Shown: positions 34,840 through 46,552, numbered from the stretch's first letter. The stretch: 64,000 nucleotides of DNA from Maratus speciosus (GCA_963932465.1 OZ010792.1:282021836-282085835); one strand, 5' to 3'. Notes: generated from the letters alone by a model not told the origin. Made by a program: numbers and translations.

Positions 34840-36605
34840 ATTTTAAGACAACATGGTGGATGAGGCTAAGCAGTGAACTTGGTCGAGACCTTAGTAATTG
34901 CTGTGCACATGCTCACTCACATCGGAATCGGTTAATATATAGGAGTGATGTCGCATGCAAAAAATCAGATTTTTCAAAATGTCACCCACAATAGAAATTG
35001 AAACTGCTATATCTGAGCCATTTTTTAAGGTAAAGACAAACAAAAAATGCTCCTGAATCCTTATATCAAGATCAAATACTTAAGAAAGAAACCTTTTTCA
35101 ATTTCTAATTTTTTTGCACCTCACTTTAAATATATATATATTTTTTAATTTAATGGCCGCCATTTTGAAACAAGATGGCTGATGAATCTGGCCAGCGAAC
35201 TTGGTCGAGGTGTTGATGTATACTATCCACATGCCTTCTTACATCGAAATAGGCGAATACGTGTGTTATCGCGTGACAAATACAAGATCGTTTCAAAATG
35301 TTAGCCATGCTAGAAATTCAAAGTGCTATAAATCAACCATTTTTTAAGATATCAACAAAAGAACAAATTTTCAGAAACAAAAACTGCTCCGGAATCTTTG
35401 TATCAAGGCCAAACACATAAAAAAAATCTTTTTCATTTTCCAATTTTTTAATACCTCATTTTGAATTTTAAATTTAATTTTTTTAAATGGCAACCCTTTT
35501 GAAACAAGATGGCGAATGAAGCTGGCCAACGAACTCGGTCGAGACATTGGTATGTACTATGTACAGACCAAGTTACATCCAAATAGGTTCATAAATACGC
35601 CTGTTATCGCGTGACAAAAATCAGGTCGTTTTAAAATGTCAGCCACAAGAGAAATTCAAAATGCTATTACTCAGCCATTTTTTTTTAGATATAGACGAAA
35701 GAAAAACTGTTCCGGAATCTTTGTATTAAGGTCAAACACATACAAAAAAAAATCTTTTTCATTTTCCAATTTTTTGGTATCTCATTTAATTTTTTTTATT
35801 ATTTAATTTTTTTAAATGGCCGCCATTTTGAAACAAGATGGCAGATGAAGCTGGCCAACGAACTCGGTCGAGACATTGGTATGTACTATGCATAAACGAA
35901 GTTACATCCAAATCGGTTCATAAATACGCATTTTATCGCGTGACAAAATTCAGGACGTTTCAAAATGTCAGCCACGCTAGAATTTCAAAATGCTATAACT
36001 CAGCCATTTTTTAAGATATAGACGAAACAAAAACTGCTCCGAAATCTTTGTATAAAGGTCAAATACATAAGAAAAAAATATTTTTCCATTTTCAATTTTT
36101 TGGTACCACATTTCAAATTTTAAATTTAAAAAAAAATTTTAAATGGCCGCCATTTTGAAACAAAATGGCGGATGAAGCTGGCCAACAAACTCGGTCGAGA
36201 GATTCGTATGTACTATGTACACACCGAATTACATCCAAATCGGTTCATAAATACGCCTTTTATCGCGTGACAAAATTCAGGACGTTTCAAAATGTCAGCC
36301 ACGCTAGAAATTCAAAATGCTATAACTCAGCCATTTTTTAAGATATAGACGAAACAAAAACTGCTCTGGAATCTTTGTATAAAGGTCAAATACATAAGAA
36401 AAAAATATTTTTCCATTTTTAATTTTTTGGTACCACATTTCAAGTTTTAAATTTTTTTAAAAATTTTAAATGGCCGCCATTTTGAAACAAAACGGCGGAT
36501 GAAGCTGGCCAACGAACTCGGTCGAGACATTGGTATGTACTATGTACACACCGAATTACATCGAAATCGGTTCATAATTACGGGAGTTACAGTGTGACAT
36601 AGGTC

Positions 36606-36606
<1 letters not shown>
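34840..36606 (+). repeat. ~327-bp satellite, about 5.5 units, with inverted GCCGCCAT/ATGGCGG pairs
   Basis: Units recur at about 35,171, 35,500, 35,830, 36,158 and 36,484, with an older one from 34,840. Each has gccgccattttg, then aaacaagatggcgg, gatgaagctggccaacgaa, ctcggtcgagacattggtatg, catccaaatcggttcata, cgcgtgacaaaattcagg, and caaaatgctataactcagcc. The last three units are nearly identical and the first is most diverged. Each unit pairs a GCCGCCAT with an ATGGCGG a few bases later, which resembles YY1/Pho binding sites in inverted orientation. The array ends in (TA)n at 36608-36645. Confidence 0.8.
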
Positions 36607-36647
<41 letters not shown>

Positions 36648-37429
36648 ATTTTGAACGGAGGGTGGTTTCGGGGTCTGGGAGTCATGATCGATGAAAATAT
36701 ACCAAAATTTTTTGAAATCGCTTTCCTCCGAACGGCTGCAATAGGTAGCTTTTTTGTAAAGAAAGCTACCTAAAATTATAAAAATTGGCAGGATATTATT
36801 TACATAATTAACCAAAGTCACTAATTTAACCTAATCAATTTTCAAAAATATTGCATGAATAAATATTAAAGTTCTTTTAATTACAAATCACATTCAATAC
36901 ATATATTTATTTTATTAAGAAATATTTTTATGGGGGAGGGGGGAGTTACCTTATATCGTATATATATTTTTTTATTATTCTGGGGGTGGGGAGTTTAAGA
37001 TACCTTCTTTCACTTATTCCAGTCTTTAATATACTTAATTTACAAATCTATATAAATTCAACTGTTTAAATATTTTATTGCGAATAAGCTATTTAAATTA
37101 ATTTTATAAAAGTTTGGAGGAGAAATTCCTATAAATATTTATTATTATTAATATAAACAAATCGATCGGTAAATAGAAATTTCCTGTGTACCTAACCTAT
37201 AATATGCGATTCTTCTGTTAAATAGACCCCCCCCCCCCCTCGCCAACAGGAATCGACCTACAGAATTTGACTGTTGGGAAAGGCGTCGATTGTCAACACG
37301 AAGTGCCTGTATGACTACGTATTTCTGTCGTCTGATAACGCATTCTTTCGTTAACAGATATTTTCTGAAAACAAATTGTTTCTGGCAACTTTTTGCTGCC
37401 AGAAAGTTTCTGTTGTTTTACAAAAATAT

Positions 37430-37575
37430 TTTTAACAGTGTGGTGTGTGCTTTTAGTTTGAAAAACAGCAAACACCGAGAAAAGTGGTTGCAATGCAAGA
37501 TTTTGGGCACACAAGGCTTGCCCAAACGGAGACGCTCGATTTTTTATTTGTGACAACAGTAACTCTGATGATGAT
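37430..37575 (+). pseudogene. PHD-like zinc-finger tail of a pogo-type transposase (frameshifted)
   Basis: In one frame (37431-37500) the sequence reads VVCAFSLKNSKHREKWLQCK. After a frameshift it continues WAHKACPNGDARFFICDN and ends SDDDIE at a TAG (37573-37575). The C..C...W.QCK..WAH..C....F.C pattern, followed by an acidic end, is the C-terminal finger seen in arthropod pogo transposases. Two finger cysteines appear replaced by serine (CAFS, CDNS). The rest of the gene upstream is not recognisable. Confidence 0.65.
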
Positions 37576-38000
37576 ATCGAGTAGGATAGAAGTTACTTAA
37601 TGTTAATGTTTTATTCATTATTTTTATGTCTGTACAATTTAGAATTTACATTGTACGGCGGTAACGCCTTTGTTTAAACTTACTGGTAATAATGAAATTC
37701 ATTTCTCTAAACTGCGTGTCTTATTTGAGTTTCATTTAAATTTTTGTAAAGCGTGTGCCAACTTACCCCATAGGTATAGGCAACTTGCCCCGTGACGGGG
37801 TAGGTTGGCGCACACTTTTCCTTTTATACAGGCTTCCGCTAAACATAAACTACAAAAGCTACAAACTCAAAACTCCGGGAATTTATAGCCCAATGCCTGT
37901 TCTTTAAAAGAACATTTAAAGTTTCATAAAAAAAACTTAAACAAAAAATTAATAAAAATCAATAACTAAAAACTGCGTCTACTAGTCCCGGTCTCCCCTA

Positions 38001-38954
38001 CATATTTCTTTTGTTTTTACTTCGTAATCAGCGAATTTCCATAAGGTATATTCTATGAAAAAGAAGGTGACATTGTGTTTTAGAAGTGATTAAAAATTTC
38101 TCAAACTTACTTATTGATTACACTAAACAATTGTAGGTATATAATTTACGATTTTGTAAAAGTAGCTAATCTTCTGGCGTTCGACAGGCAAAGAAATCAC
38201 TGATATATACGGATCGACCGAAACCGAAACTGAATTTCGGTAATCTTTCTACTTTCGGCCGAAAATTAAAATGAAAATGTCAGAATTTTTCTTTTTTGAG
38301 TAATTAATACATACATAAATATACATAATTATTAATTAATTTTACGTGTGGCTCAAGTTGACTCCCTGTGCCTCTGACCTAAACTTTTTATTTTCGTATA
38401 AAATAAAGCGTAATTAATTCATCAATGACACAGAGGGATTTTCTAATCATACGAATTTCATCTAATTAAAAAATGTTTTAGGTATACATACCTCGATTAA
38501 CCTTTTACATTGATTTTTGTAAATGGTCATCTGCTATAGTAGAATTTTCTCAAAGAGTATTCGATACACTTCTGCAGTTTTAAACTAAAATTTTTCTATT
38601 ACGGTTAAGTCTGGATATTTTGATGAGCACGTGAAAAGCGTCTTTAAAGTTTAGTCATATATGCATTTCTTGCTTTATAATTTGTATACATGCCGTGTGT
38701 CAGTGATGACTGATAATTATGAACAGTGAAGTTCATAACAATAAATAAAGAGTATCCCATCTGAGTCGGCACAGCTCAAATCAATGAGTAATGTTGAAAT
38801 TTTCCGAAGGAAGAATCGAGGTTTTTGGAATACAGATAGTTTCGGTCCAGCCGAATGTTCTGCAGCATTTTCGCCGTAAACGATTTTTCGGCGGAACTTG
38901 GATTTTGGGCCGAGTCGAAATCGAAAACGAAACCGAATTTTCGCTCGATCTCTA

Positions 38955-39013
<59 letters not shown>

Positions 39014-39190
39014 TTAAAGGAAGTCAGTCCATATTGAACTATTACATTTATTTAAGTATTTTAAAATACTTTTTTTTATGTATTATAAAATGTTTTTGTA
39101 AAGGAAAATGATTTAGTCATTGAAAAGTACAATTCTTGCGGCAAATTTTGAAAAATGTAATTAAACAAAATTAAGAAACTTTTAAAACCG
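38001..39190 (+). repeat. Array D, second part, interrupted by a foldback
   Basis: 38,001-38,183 and 39,013-39,190 together match 32,145-32,525 (ttacttcgtaatcagcgaattt ... cttctggc | acttaaa.gaagtca ... ttagtca.tgaaaagtacaatt). The break at the ..cttctggc point holds the element at about 38,195-39,010. Confidence 0.65.
38195..39012. mobile_element. Foldback/MITE with cgaaaccgaa ends, copy 1
   Basis: The left end (ggatcgaccgaaaccgaaac..ttcggtaatctt) and right end (gaaacgaaaccgaattttcg..cgatctctact) are inverted relatives. The interior (tgtgcctctgaccaaaact, gtatacatacctcgatt, atgagtaatgttgaaa) is shared with 58,760-59,560. A long (TA)n run at 38,957-39,011 sits at its right edge. Confidence 0.6.
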
Positions 39191-39457
39191 AATTCCTTCT
39201 TCAGTTTTGAGATTTTTAAAACCTTTTCTCATACTTTTCCTACAAGTGTGCTCTATAAAGGTAAATACCAGATTTCTAAAATTTAATTAGTTTAAGAAAT
39301 AATAATCCAAAATCTCATGACATATGTAAAAATACAATAAAAATGACTATTTAAAGGACTACCAAATTTTAATATTTAAAAAATATTAATTTTTAATACA
39401 TCTTTTTTTCGTCAGGAGATCTTTGTCCTCTTAACTCCAACTTAACTTTTAAACACG

Positions 39458-39490
<33 letters not shown>

Positions 39491-39497
39491 TAATAAT
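39191..39497. other. Unassigned sequence with (AAT)n
   Basis: AT-rich with no gene. A trinucleotide AAT run lies near 39,459-39,497. A comparable (ATT)n run is at 33,569-33,592. Confidence 0.5.
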
Positions 39498-40083
39498 GAT
39501 TAAAACTTGTATTGCAAGGAGTTCGGGGAGAGAAAGCTCCTCTGATGAAAAATTGTTAGTTTCAAAATTGTTAGTTCTCTTTCCTTTTACTGTTTAATTA
39601 ATTCACTTGGCATGAATACATTTTATTACTAGGTTGAGCAAAAAGTTCTGGGAAATTTGTGAAAGTTGCGATGTTATGCGCAAATTAACAACAAAAGCAA
39701 TAAGGACTATTCTTCAAAGTAGAGACCATAATAGTCCACGACTTTCTGCCATCGTTCTGCCAGATTCCGGATTTGCTGGAAGTACTATGGCGGCTCCTTG
39801 GAATCGAAAAACTCTTGACATGCTTCTGCAACTATTTAAAGGATTCAAATCAACGGCCCTTGGAAAAGTATTGCATTGATCGAAAGAGGCCGTAATCGGA
39901 TTCATCCACGTCTGGACTGTAGGCGGCAAAGCGCTATAAGTAAGCGTACAAAATTAATGCTGGAATCTGCCGTAAATTGACGCAGCTGCGCCACCTTGTG
40001 GATGGAGTGAATAACGCAAATACGCGGATTTTTTGTATGACGTCATATATGACAGAATATCTACCATCTGCGCATCTCGTGCG

Positions 40084-40586
40084 CAGGTCTATTTGAAGAT
40101 ATTTACAATTTAAGAGTTATAGGCGGAAAAGCAGACAAAGCTATTTTAGAGAATACCTGTTAAAATTTTAATCATGAATTTCAAATATTTACTCACTCAT
40201 GGAAGATGAACCTTGTTTACCAGATTTATTGCAAGATATTTTTGTTACAGTTTATTTTGATGAAAATATGTGTATTTAAAAAAAAAAAAAAAATCGCAAT
40301 GTCATTTTAATTTCGGGAGAAAAAGCACTAATGCTACGTAAACAGTATTGCCTTTTGCCCCGAAACTAAACTGACATTGCAACTATTTTTTAAATACATA
40401 TATTTTTATCAAAACAAGCTGTAACAAAAATATTTTGCAATAAATCTGGTAAATATGGGTTAATCTTCCATGATTGAGTAAATATTTGAAATTCACGATT
40501 AAAATTTTAACAGGTATTCTCTAAAATGGCTTTGTCTGCTTTTCCGCCTATAACTCTTAAATTGTAAATATCTTCAAATAGGCCTG
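40084..40586. repeat. Foldback with ~200-bp arms
   Basis: Arms 40084-40285 and 40386-40586 are near-identical inverted copies (caggtctatttgaagatatt ... gtgtatttaaaa). The ~100-bp centre includes a poly-A run. The arms differ at scattered sites (cattttag/tattttag, catgattga/catgagtga). No flanking duplication was seen. It could form a long hairpin RNA if transcribed. Confidence 0.75.
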
Positions 40587-41350
40587 AATTTTATGCAAGC
40601 TATTCAGGCTAAAAGAAAACCATTTTTGTTAATAAAAGTTATAGGCGTAACTTTTAATTCCATGGTTTTCTTCCAGGTTTTTTTCCACATTGGAAGAAAC
40701 TTGTCCACCTTGGGTTTATGTTATTATTTATTAGAAAAAAAATGTATTTTAAATATAATGAGCGAAAAGCATGTGTTTAAATAGATGTAATATACCAGTA
40801 TGTATGTATTTTAAATAAAGTTATGTTTTTCAAATGTATATTTTTAAAATATAATTTGTATATTTTTAAAATGATGATTTTATATTTTGAATGAAATGAA
40901 TGCAACATAAACGCTGGTGATGGGGGAAAATATTTGACGGTTTATGAACTGCGGCCGGCTAACATCAAAGTACTTTTTTACACTGTTTATTTAATCTAAC
41001 CCTGTTCATATATATGAAAAGATAAAAAAATTTAATCGATTTTTCCCTCCCAGATATGCTAGAAAAATAAAAATTTTGTACATGGATGTGTTTCTAGTAA
41101 CAATACAACATTTTAGTATTTTTACAACTTGATTATAAAATAACAAATTACTTTTACGTTATCTAAACGTAGCTGATAAATTCTTAAACATTCTCTATGG
41201 TTGTTACAACTGTATATACAAGTACAACAATTGAGTTGAGTAAGTTATGTAACAAACTACGATTTCTAAAATATACCAGCTGGTTGGGAAATTGAAAAAG
41301 AGAAATATTTAAAACCTTTAAGCCTCTTAAACGTGATTTTCAGCGCTATA

Positions 41351-42565
41351 TATTTTTATAAAAAAGTTAAAATATTATTTAATATATATTATCAAATGTC
41401 AGTGATTTTAATACGTTCAATTGGCCCATCTCCGTCCGCAGCCCTTTTTTCTACTACTTGTTCCGACTCTTTTGCGGAAGCCCGATTGAAAAAAAAAAAA
41501 ATCAAAAATTGAAACCAGGCAAAATTAAAAGGGAAATTTGAAATTATTGTCTATCGACCAACAACTGCTACGTCGAGCTTATTATTAGTCTATAGTTTTC
41601 AGTTATTGGCAATTGTTGTGCGTTTCATAAGCCTTTTTCAAATTTGGAGAATGTTCCGTAATTGGGTTATTTCGATAAAAGTTACTTTCATTTTCTAACC
41701 ATTATTTAACTTTTATACAGTTACAATTGTATACTCTTTTCTCATTTGACGCCAATCATGGCTATCGGCCCGATTACGGAAAGTTATCCATTTTACCCCT
41801 GCGAAGAACCGGTGTAAGATAATAAATGTTCAATTGATATACCACGTACTATTCGTAATACCACGTACGATTTGTAAATATTTTATATTTTATTCCAATT
41901 TTTGAAGTTTCTTCTATACTTTGTGTGATTTCTGCAATGTTATTCACCTCTGCGAAGTGCAGGTATCCCATGAAAACTATTTTTCCCGGATATGACAGAA
42001 TGACCGACATATTTCTAGATAAAAAAAAAAGTCATTTGTCGATTTTAGGAATTTTTTTAAAGCTGTTGTCTAAAATTCTCAAAATATTTAAAACTATAAA
42101 TAATCAATTATTGCTGGTTTAATAGTACAAGAATTACTACTTGCATTTTAAATTAAAGTGGATCCTAATGTAAAATTAAATGAGTTTTAAATGGAATGAA
42201 TGAAATGCTTCTATTTTAAATATTCTAAATACAATTCTATCAAGAGAATATTTGGCAATTTATCGCCTGCGCCCGGTATATAAAAAATATGCCTTAAAAT
42301 TAATTAAATAATTTATGCTTAAACTCTAAGCGTAATAAAACGTTTAATTCTCATTGGAAATACACATGTTTATGTAATTTTTATAACTTTATCTTATCAG
42401 GAATTGAATTAAAAACGCTGTTGTAAAATTCTATCTTAACATACATTAACTAATTTTTATATGTCCTTGTTCATTGCATTACAAAAACATAATTCAAATA
42501 GAACGTATTAAAATCACTGACATTTAATAATATATATTAAATAATATTTTAACTTTTTTATAAAG
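41351..42565. repeat. Inverted-repeat pair about 1.07 kb apart
   Basis: About 65 bp (aaaaagttaaaatattattt..aatgtcagtgattttaatacgtt) at 41,360-41,418 recurs inverted at 42,500-42,558 with one or two differences. The enclosed sequence shows no gene. It may be a smaller element inside the 3.1-kb one. Confidence 0.5.
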
Positions 42566-43302
42566 TATAATAAAACACAAAACTAACCTGTTTTTCTCTT
42601 TTGCGAAGCGAAAAAAAATGAGTTCTCTCAGATAGAGAGTTATTTTTGCAGTTTTGAAAACTGCAATAATTAGAACGCCAACGTGGCATTTTCCCAAATA
42701 ATATAAGTTCTTAAAAGAACTGATTTTGTGTAAATAACTAACTTCAATTAATAAATTAAATAATGACGAACAAATAAATCGAATTATATCTATACTTCCA
42801 AGAATTAAGTACGGCAGACGACAAACGAATAAAATCACGGCTGCGCGTGCGCATAGTTATTTCATAGATATCGAACTTATAGATCATCCACAAAGGGGAA
42901 AGAAGTTAATAATCCTCTTGTAGTTCACTCCGTCCGCTGGGTGGCGTATGACCTTGATTGACGTGACCTCGCCTTTAATCTTGCGGTTACCTCTCCCATT
43001 TAAGATAGGACGCTTACTTATATCGCTTTGGTAGGCGGGGTGTAGAAAATTTTTGACGCTGTCCAACTGTGCAAACTTAACTTGTCCTTGGTCCTCTGGG
43101 CCACGTGCGGTTTGGCATCGACCTGCTGAAACAAAGCGCGCTTTCGGCTGACCAATCCTGGATACTTCTGCACCAATTTGTCGCAGACGCGATCCAACTG
43201 CTGGCAATAGAGCTCGGCTTTGATGGCACGACCATCATATACGATACAAATTCTGGTAACTATTAGATTAAAAATTTCCCAGAACTTTTTGCTCAACCTA
43301 AT

Positions 43303-43450
43303 GTTTTTTAAATCATCGGAGATAATGGATGTACAATTAATTGAATTTCAAAATCCCCTGCATCTTTCTTTCGGTGCTTATAAACTAGTCAAAATATTTT
43401 CATTGTCTTAACTATTTTAAGGAAGGTCAACCATCATACAAAAATCAAAA
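43303..43450 (+). repeat. Right half of the mariner target repeat
   Basis: tcatcggagataatggat.tacaatta...aatcccctgcatct matches 44,525-44,665. The left half (about 39,560-39,628, gtttaattaattcacttgg) matches 44,470-44,500. Confidence 0.65.
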
Positions 43451-44394
43451 CTTCTTTCTAAGAAAAAACTCCTTTTGTAAAAACAACAATACCTTTTATG
43501 GAAATATTTAGAAATTCACACCAGAAATAATGGAAAAAACATAAATAAATAAATAATTAAATATTATTTTGGTGGCATACAAGTTAAAATCCTTAAATAT
43601 ATGAGATACATAAATTGATGGCTGTGTGAATAACATTTTTCCACCGGAATTTAATACAATAAAGAAGATAATAATTTTTAAACGCATGAATTTAAAAAAG
43701 AAATAAATTAATAACTGAAACTTCTATTGCATCGGGTTCAGACACGGCCTTCTACAATATCGGCCACGAAAGCTCTGCAGTGATTAACTTCTTCCGTCCT
43801 ACGTTTCTCTAGCAATGGATTCTCCAATCTTCACTTGATTTCCAATATTTCCAAAACTTTTTAAGAAAAATATTAGACAGCTAATTTCCCATTAGAAAAT
43901 ACTCAAAAAATATTTTAGGTCGATGAAAAAAAAAAAAAAAAGACTGAAAATAATAATGTTTTTAACATAGTTTCGAACCTCCCGATTTCTTTAATACCAG
44001 TATTTCTATGCAGGAAAATTTGTTTTATGCAATCCCACTATTTCTGCAATTAAATAAATCGAACATATTTGCAAGAATTTACTGGTATTAAAAAAATCGG
44101 GAGGTTGACAATTATGCTTTAATATCCCAAAACTCATAAAAAATTAGCACAATGTTTTATTAAACTTTGTTTACATCTTTTTTATATGTATGAGGTAAAA
44201 TTTTATGTATAATTTGGCATTTCAAATATATAATTTTATTAACTGCCGCGAAATCACGAAAATATTGCTTCTTAAAATTAAAAAAAAATTTACGATACTT
44301 CTAAGCAGATTAAAAGTAATTTACTAATTCTGAAACATAAAAAGTATATATAAAATTTCGCATATTAATTATTTTTTGTTTAAAAGTTCAGCAT
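43451..44394. other. Unassigned sequence with a short foldback at 43977-44107
   Basis: Mostly AT-rich with no gene. At 43,977-44,010 the sequence cgaacctcccgatttctttaata is inverted at about 44,080-44,107 (tattaaaaaaatcgggaggtt), a ~130-bp hairpin MITE candidate. Confidence 0.5.
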
Positions 44395-44665
44395 TTTAGA
44401 ACCTGGAGTTGGCTGTGGTTCAGATGGGGGAAAACCTCCATGGTTAAAAATTCTCAGTTCATTTTTCTTTTAGTGTTTAATTAATTCACCTGGGATTAAT
44501 AATTTACCTTTTTTTTTTTTTTTTTACTCATCGGAGATAATGGATATACAATTACTTAAATTTCAAAATCCCCTGCATCTCTCTTGCAGGTGCTTATAAA
44601 CTATTCAAAATATCTCTATTGTCTTTTTCATTTTAAGGAGGGTCAACCATGATACAGAAATCAAA
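44395..44665 (+). repeat. Empty-site paralogue of the mariner target
   Basis: It is continuous across the point where the copy at 39,560-43,450 carries the mariner: gtttaattaattcacctggg..ttta(c)ct, a T run, then actcatcggagataatggat. It shows that the duplication predates, or escaped, the mariner insertion. Confidence 0.65.
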
Positions 44666-44869
44666 ACTCCCACAACCATGCGTGCAGTGAACCCGCCTTT
44701 CCAAGTGAAAAATAAAATACAAATCGACTTCTGAAACGGACGACACACACGCTTCTCTCTCATTACCGTAAAAGAGTCGCGTTACGGCGTTTTAATGAGC
44801 CATTAATGAATGAAATGAAAGCGTGAGTCCCACATTGCTAGTTAGGGAGGCAAGAATTATGAATGGGGG

Positions 44870-45925
44870 GTTTATAGTAAAAAGGAGCTGGTTTATGAGT
44901 TTAACGTTACTACTTATGAGCTTGCTTACTGATATATTTAGAGGGACCGTTTTGAAATTGACGGAAGGTATTTTTCGATATTCATATGAAAAATGTTTTT
45001 ATTTTAATAATAACTTGTAAGTAATTTTTTTTTTAAAGACAAGCTTTTACTGTAATGTACTATAAAGGAAAAAAAAGTCGAAGTGCTATTGACTGAAATA
45101 AATAACTTTTTTAAAAGAAATAAATTAAACTGGGAGTTATTTTTTGCCGGTTTGTGGTTTAAAGAAATAAAATGAATATGAAGTTTTAAATTCAGCTTCC
45201 AGGAAAGAAAAAAACCCGATCAACTCCCTCCTGGGGATCGAACTGACCTCCATTCACCCCTTCGCGTAACTGAAATACGGCGCATTTAACAACCATACCA
45301 CGGTTCAGTCGACGAACATCAACTTATTTCTGAAGCAATCAATGACTTTACGATATCATGAACGTGATGGCATTTACGTACCCTGATTGGACAAATGTTT
45401 TTGAACCCTGAAGGGAGGTGGAGGCAAATTTCAAACATATATATTTTACAGAATATTGTATTGTCATCGAGAATATGCCACAGTACCAAAAATGAGGTCA
45501 ATTGTAGCACAGGAATGTGTTAAAATTGGATTGCAAGATTTGAGACGAGCGGACAAGGCAAGTTAAATAAAAGCTTGTGAAAACAAAATTAGCTTAATAA
45601 TTAATAAAACTTCAAGGAGCTACTTTAAGAGTTTAGCATCAATATTTATAAACTTGCTTACTGATTTCTTTTGGGGGGTCGTTTTTAAATTGATGAAAAG
45701 TATTTCTCAATATTCAAAGGAAGAAAAAATTCTTTATATATAAAACAAACAAATAAAATAATTAATAAGTTTAAAGAAACTATAAGATGATTTCAACATT
45801 ACTACTTATGAACTTGTTTACTCATTTATTTTGAAACTGACGGAAAATATTTTTCGATATTCACGAGACAAGTGTTCTATTTTAATAAAAGACAAGTAAA
45901 TAAAATAATTAATAAAGATAATTAG
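44870..45925 (+). repeat. Three degenerate ~150-bp copies
   Basis: Copies near 44,870-45,020, 45,612-45,765 and 45,775-45,925 share ttactacttatgaacttg.ttactga.ttat, ttgaaattgacggaa.atatttttcgatattca and attttaataa. The 65-residue frame in copy 1 is not considered a gene. Confidence 0.55.
45228..45312 (-). repeat. Possible tRNA-like SINE head
   Basis: On the minus strand, ccgtggtatggttgttaaatg could be a box A region and agttcgatcccc a box B, with a T-rich end downstream. The T stem does not pair convincingly, so it is at best a decayed tRNA-derived repeat. Confidence 0.3.
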
Positions 45926-46550
45926 TAATTAATAATGTATAAAGAAGAGAATTTAATAATTTAATATTAGTTTAGAGTTCCGCAAAATGGAAAAAGTTGA
46001 GAAACACTGCTTAGTTATGCATCCCTATACATATGCTCTCTATTCCCATGCCCAACAGAACACGAAGTTTGGAGTATGGAATCTCAACATATGTACAGGG
46101 TCCATGCTCAGATTAAAATGGAATTTTATTGCCCGTATGTCGCCATTTTATTTTAACAGCATTATACGGTAATTGCATCAAAATTATGTAACTTTCAAGA
46201 AGTAATTTTCCTAATTTTCAGTTTATTTACATTGTAAATATGATTTCTTGTTTATAATAAGACATTTAATAAAACATTATAGACATGTTATAAATCTTTT
46301 TTAAATGTAAATTAAATTATTTTTTCCCAAAATTTTATGCCTTGCAAATGCAACACATCGTGTTGCTACGCAAAATTGAACCTAAAATAAATTAATAAAT
46401 GTTGATTAATTTGTGAAATAAAACCAATACATAAACATAACCGCGTCCAAAACCTGATCCGGACAAAGAACCACTTAATGCATTGACACCCCGTGTATAA
46501 GGCATTCCGTAAGTGTCTTATTTTAATCCATTTATTAACCTGACAATACT
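45926..46550. other. Unassigned, with a single hAT-like end at ~46,008
   Basis: aagttgagaaacactg ending near 46,008 resembles a Charlie-type hAT terminus (inverted CAGTGTTTCTCAAC). No matching partner end or 8-bp duplication was found, so no element is called. Confidence 0.35.
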
Positions 46551-46552
46551 TA

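Larger units (their letters stand above)
32553..37998 (+). mobile_element. 5.4-kb pogo-like element, decayed
   Basis: The ends GGGGAAACCGGAGCTAG and (inverted) GGGGAGACCGGGACTAG are flanked by TA (32551-32552, 37999-38000). The flanking repeat acgTA|TACAT.TTTC closes up as in the intact unit near 32,150. The interior holds a cysteine-rich frame (32875-33165), AT-rich DNA, a satellite (34840-36606), a (TA)n run (36608-36645) and a zinc-finger tail remnant at 37430-37575. No intact transposase remains. gcaagttggc / gccaacttgcccc words near 32,937 and 37,755-37,800 are typical of this TIR type. Confidence 0.75.
39927..43030. mobile_element. 3.1-kb hAT- or P-like element inside the mariner
   Basis: A perfect 8-bp duplication GTAGGCGG (39919-39926 and 43031-43038) flanks the ends CAAAGCGCTATAAGTAAGCG and (inverted) CAAAGCGATATAAGTAAGCG. 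Weaker inverted similarity continues for about 100 bp (cgccacc..gtggatggagtgaa). An 8-bp duplication fits hAT or P elements; the CAAAG end is not diagnostic. No transposase was found. The interior holds a foldback (40084-40586) and a second inverted-repeat pair (41351-41425 / 42498-42565). Confidence 0.8.
39690..43270 (-). pseudogene. Mariner (DD34D-type) transposase remnant in two pieces
   Basis: The upstream piece (about 43,270 down to 43,039) reads IKAELYCQQLDRVCDKLVQK, PGLVSRKRALFQQVDAKPH and TKDKLSLHSW. The second catalytic motif, normally HDNARPH, appears as QVDAKPH. The downstream piece (39,926 down to about 39,701) reads AAYSPDVDESDYGLFRSMQ, carrying the third Asp in SDY, then after stops FQQIRNLAERWQKVVDYYG and LYFEE before a stop. 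The N-terminal third is missing because the left TIR lies directly against the middle of the gene. Stops and frameshifts make it non-functional. The two pieces meet at the 8-bp duplication of the inner element. Confidence 0.8.
39629..43301 (-). mobile_element. Dead mariner element split by a 3.1-kb insertion
   Basis: The ends AGGTTGAGCAAAAAGTTCTG (39631) and its inverted copy ending near 43299 are typical mariner termini. Transposase pieces on the minus strand lie just inside both ends and join across the insertion at 39927-43030. A second copy of the flanking sequence without the mariner occurs at 44,395-44,665. Exact target bases are unclear. Confidence 0.8.

Noticed and set aside
37293..37556. 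Mirror open frames of 87 residues on both strands
   Set aside because: Only the plus-strand region carries a recognisable zinc-finger tail, and only after a frameshift. The minus-strand frame has no domain.
38791..39111. 106-residue frame with a YIYI run
   Set aside because: It is a foldback end plus a (TA)n microsatellite, not a protein domain.
44685..46008. A complete hAT element between cagtgaacccgcc and aagttgagaaacactg
   Set aside because: The two ends do not match beyond CAGTG and the flanking 8 bases differ.
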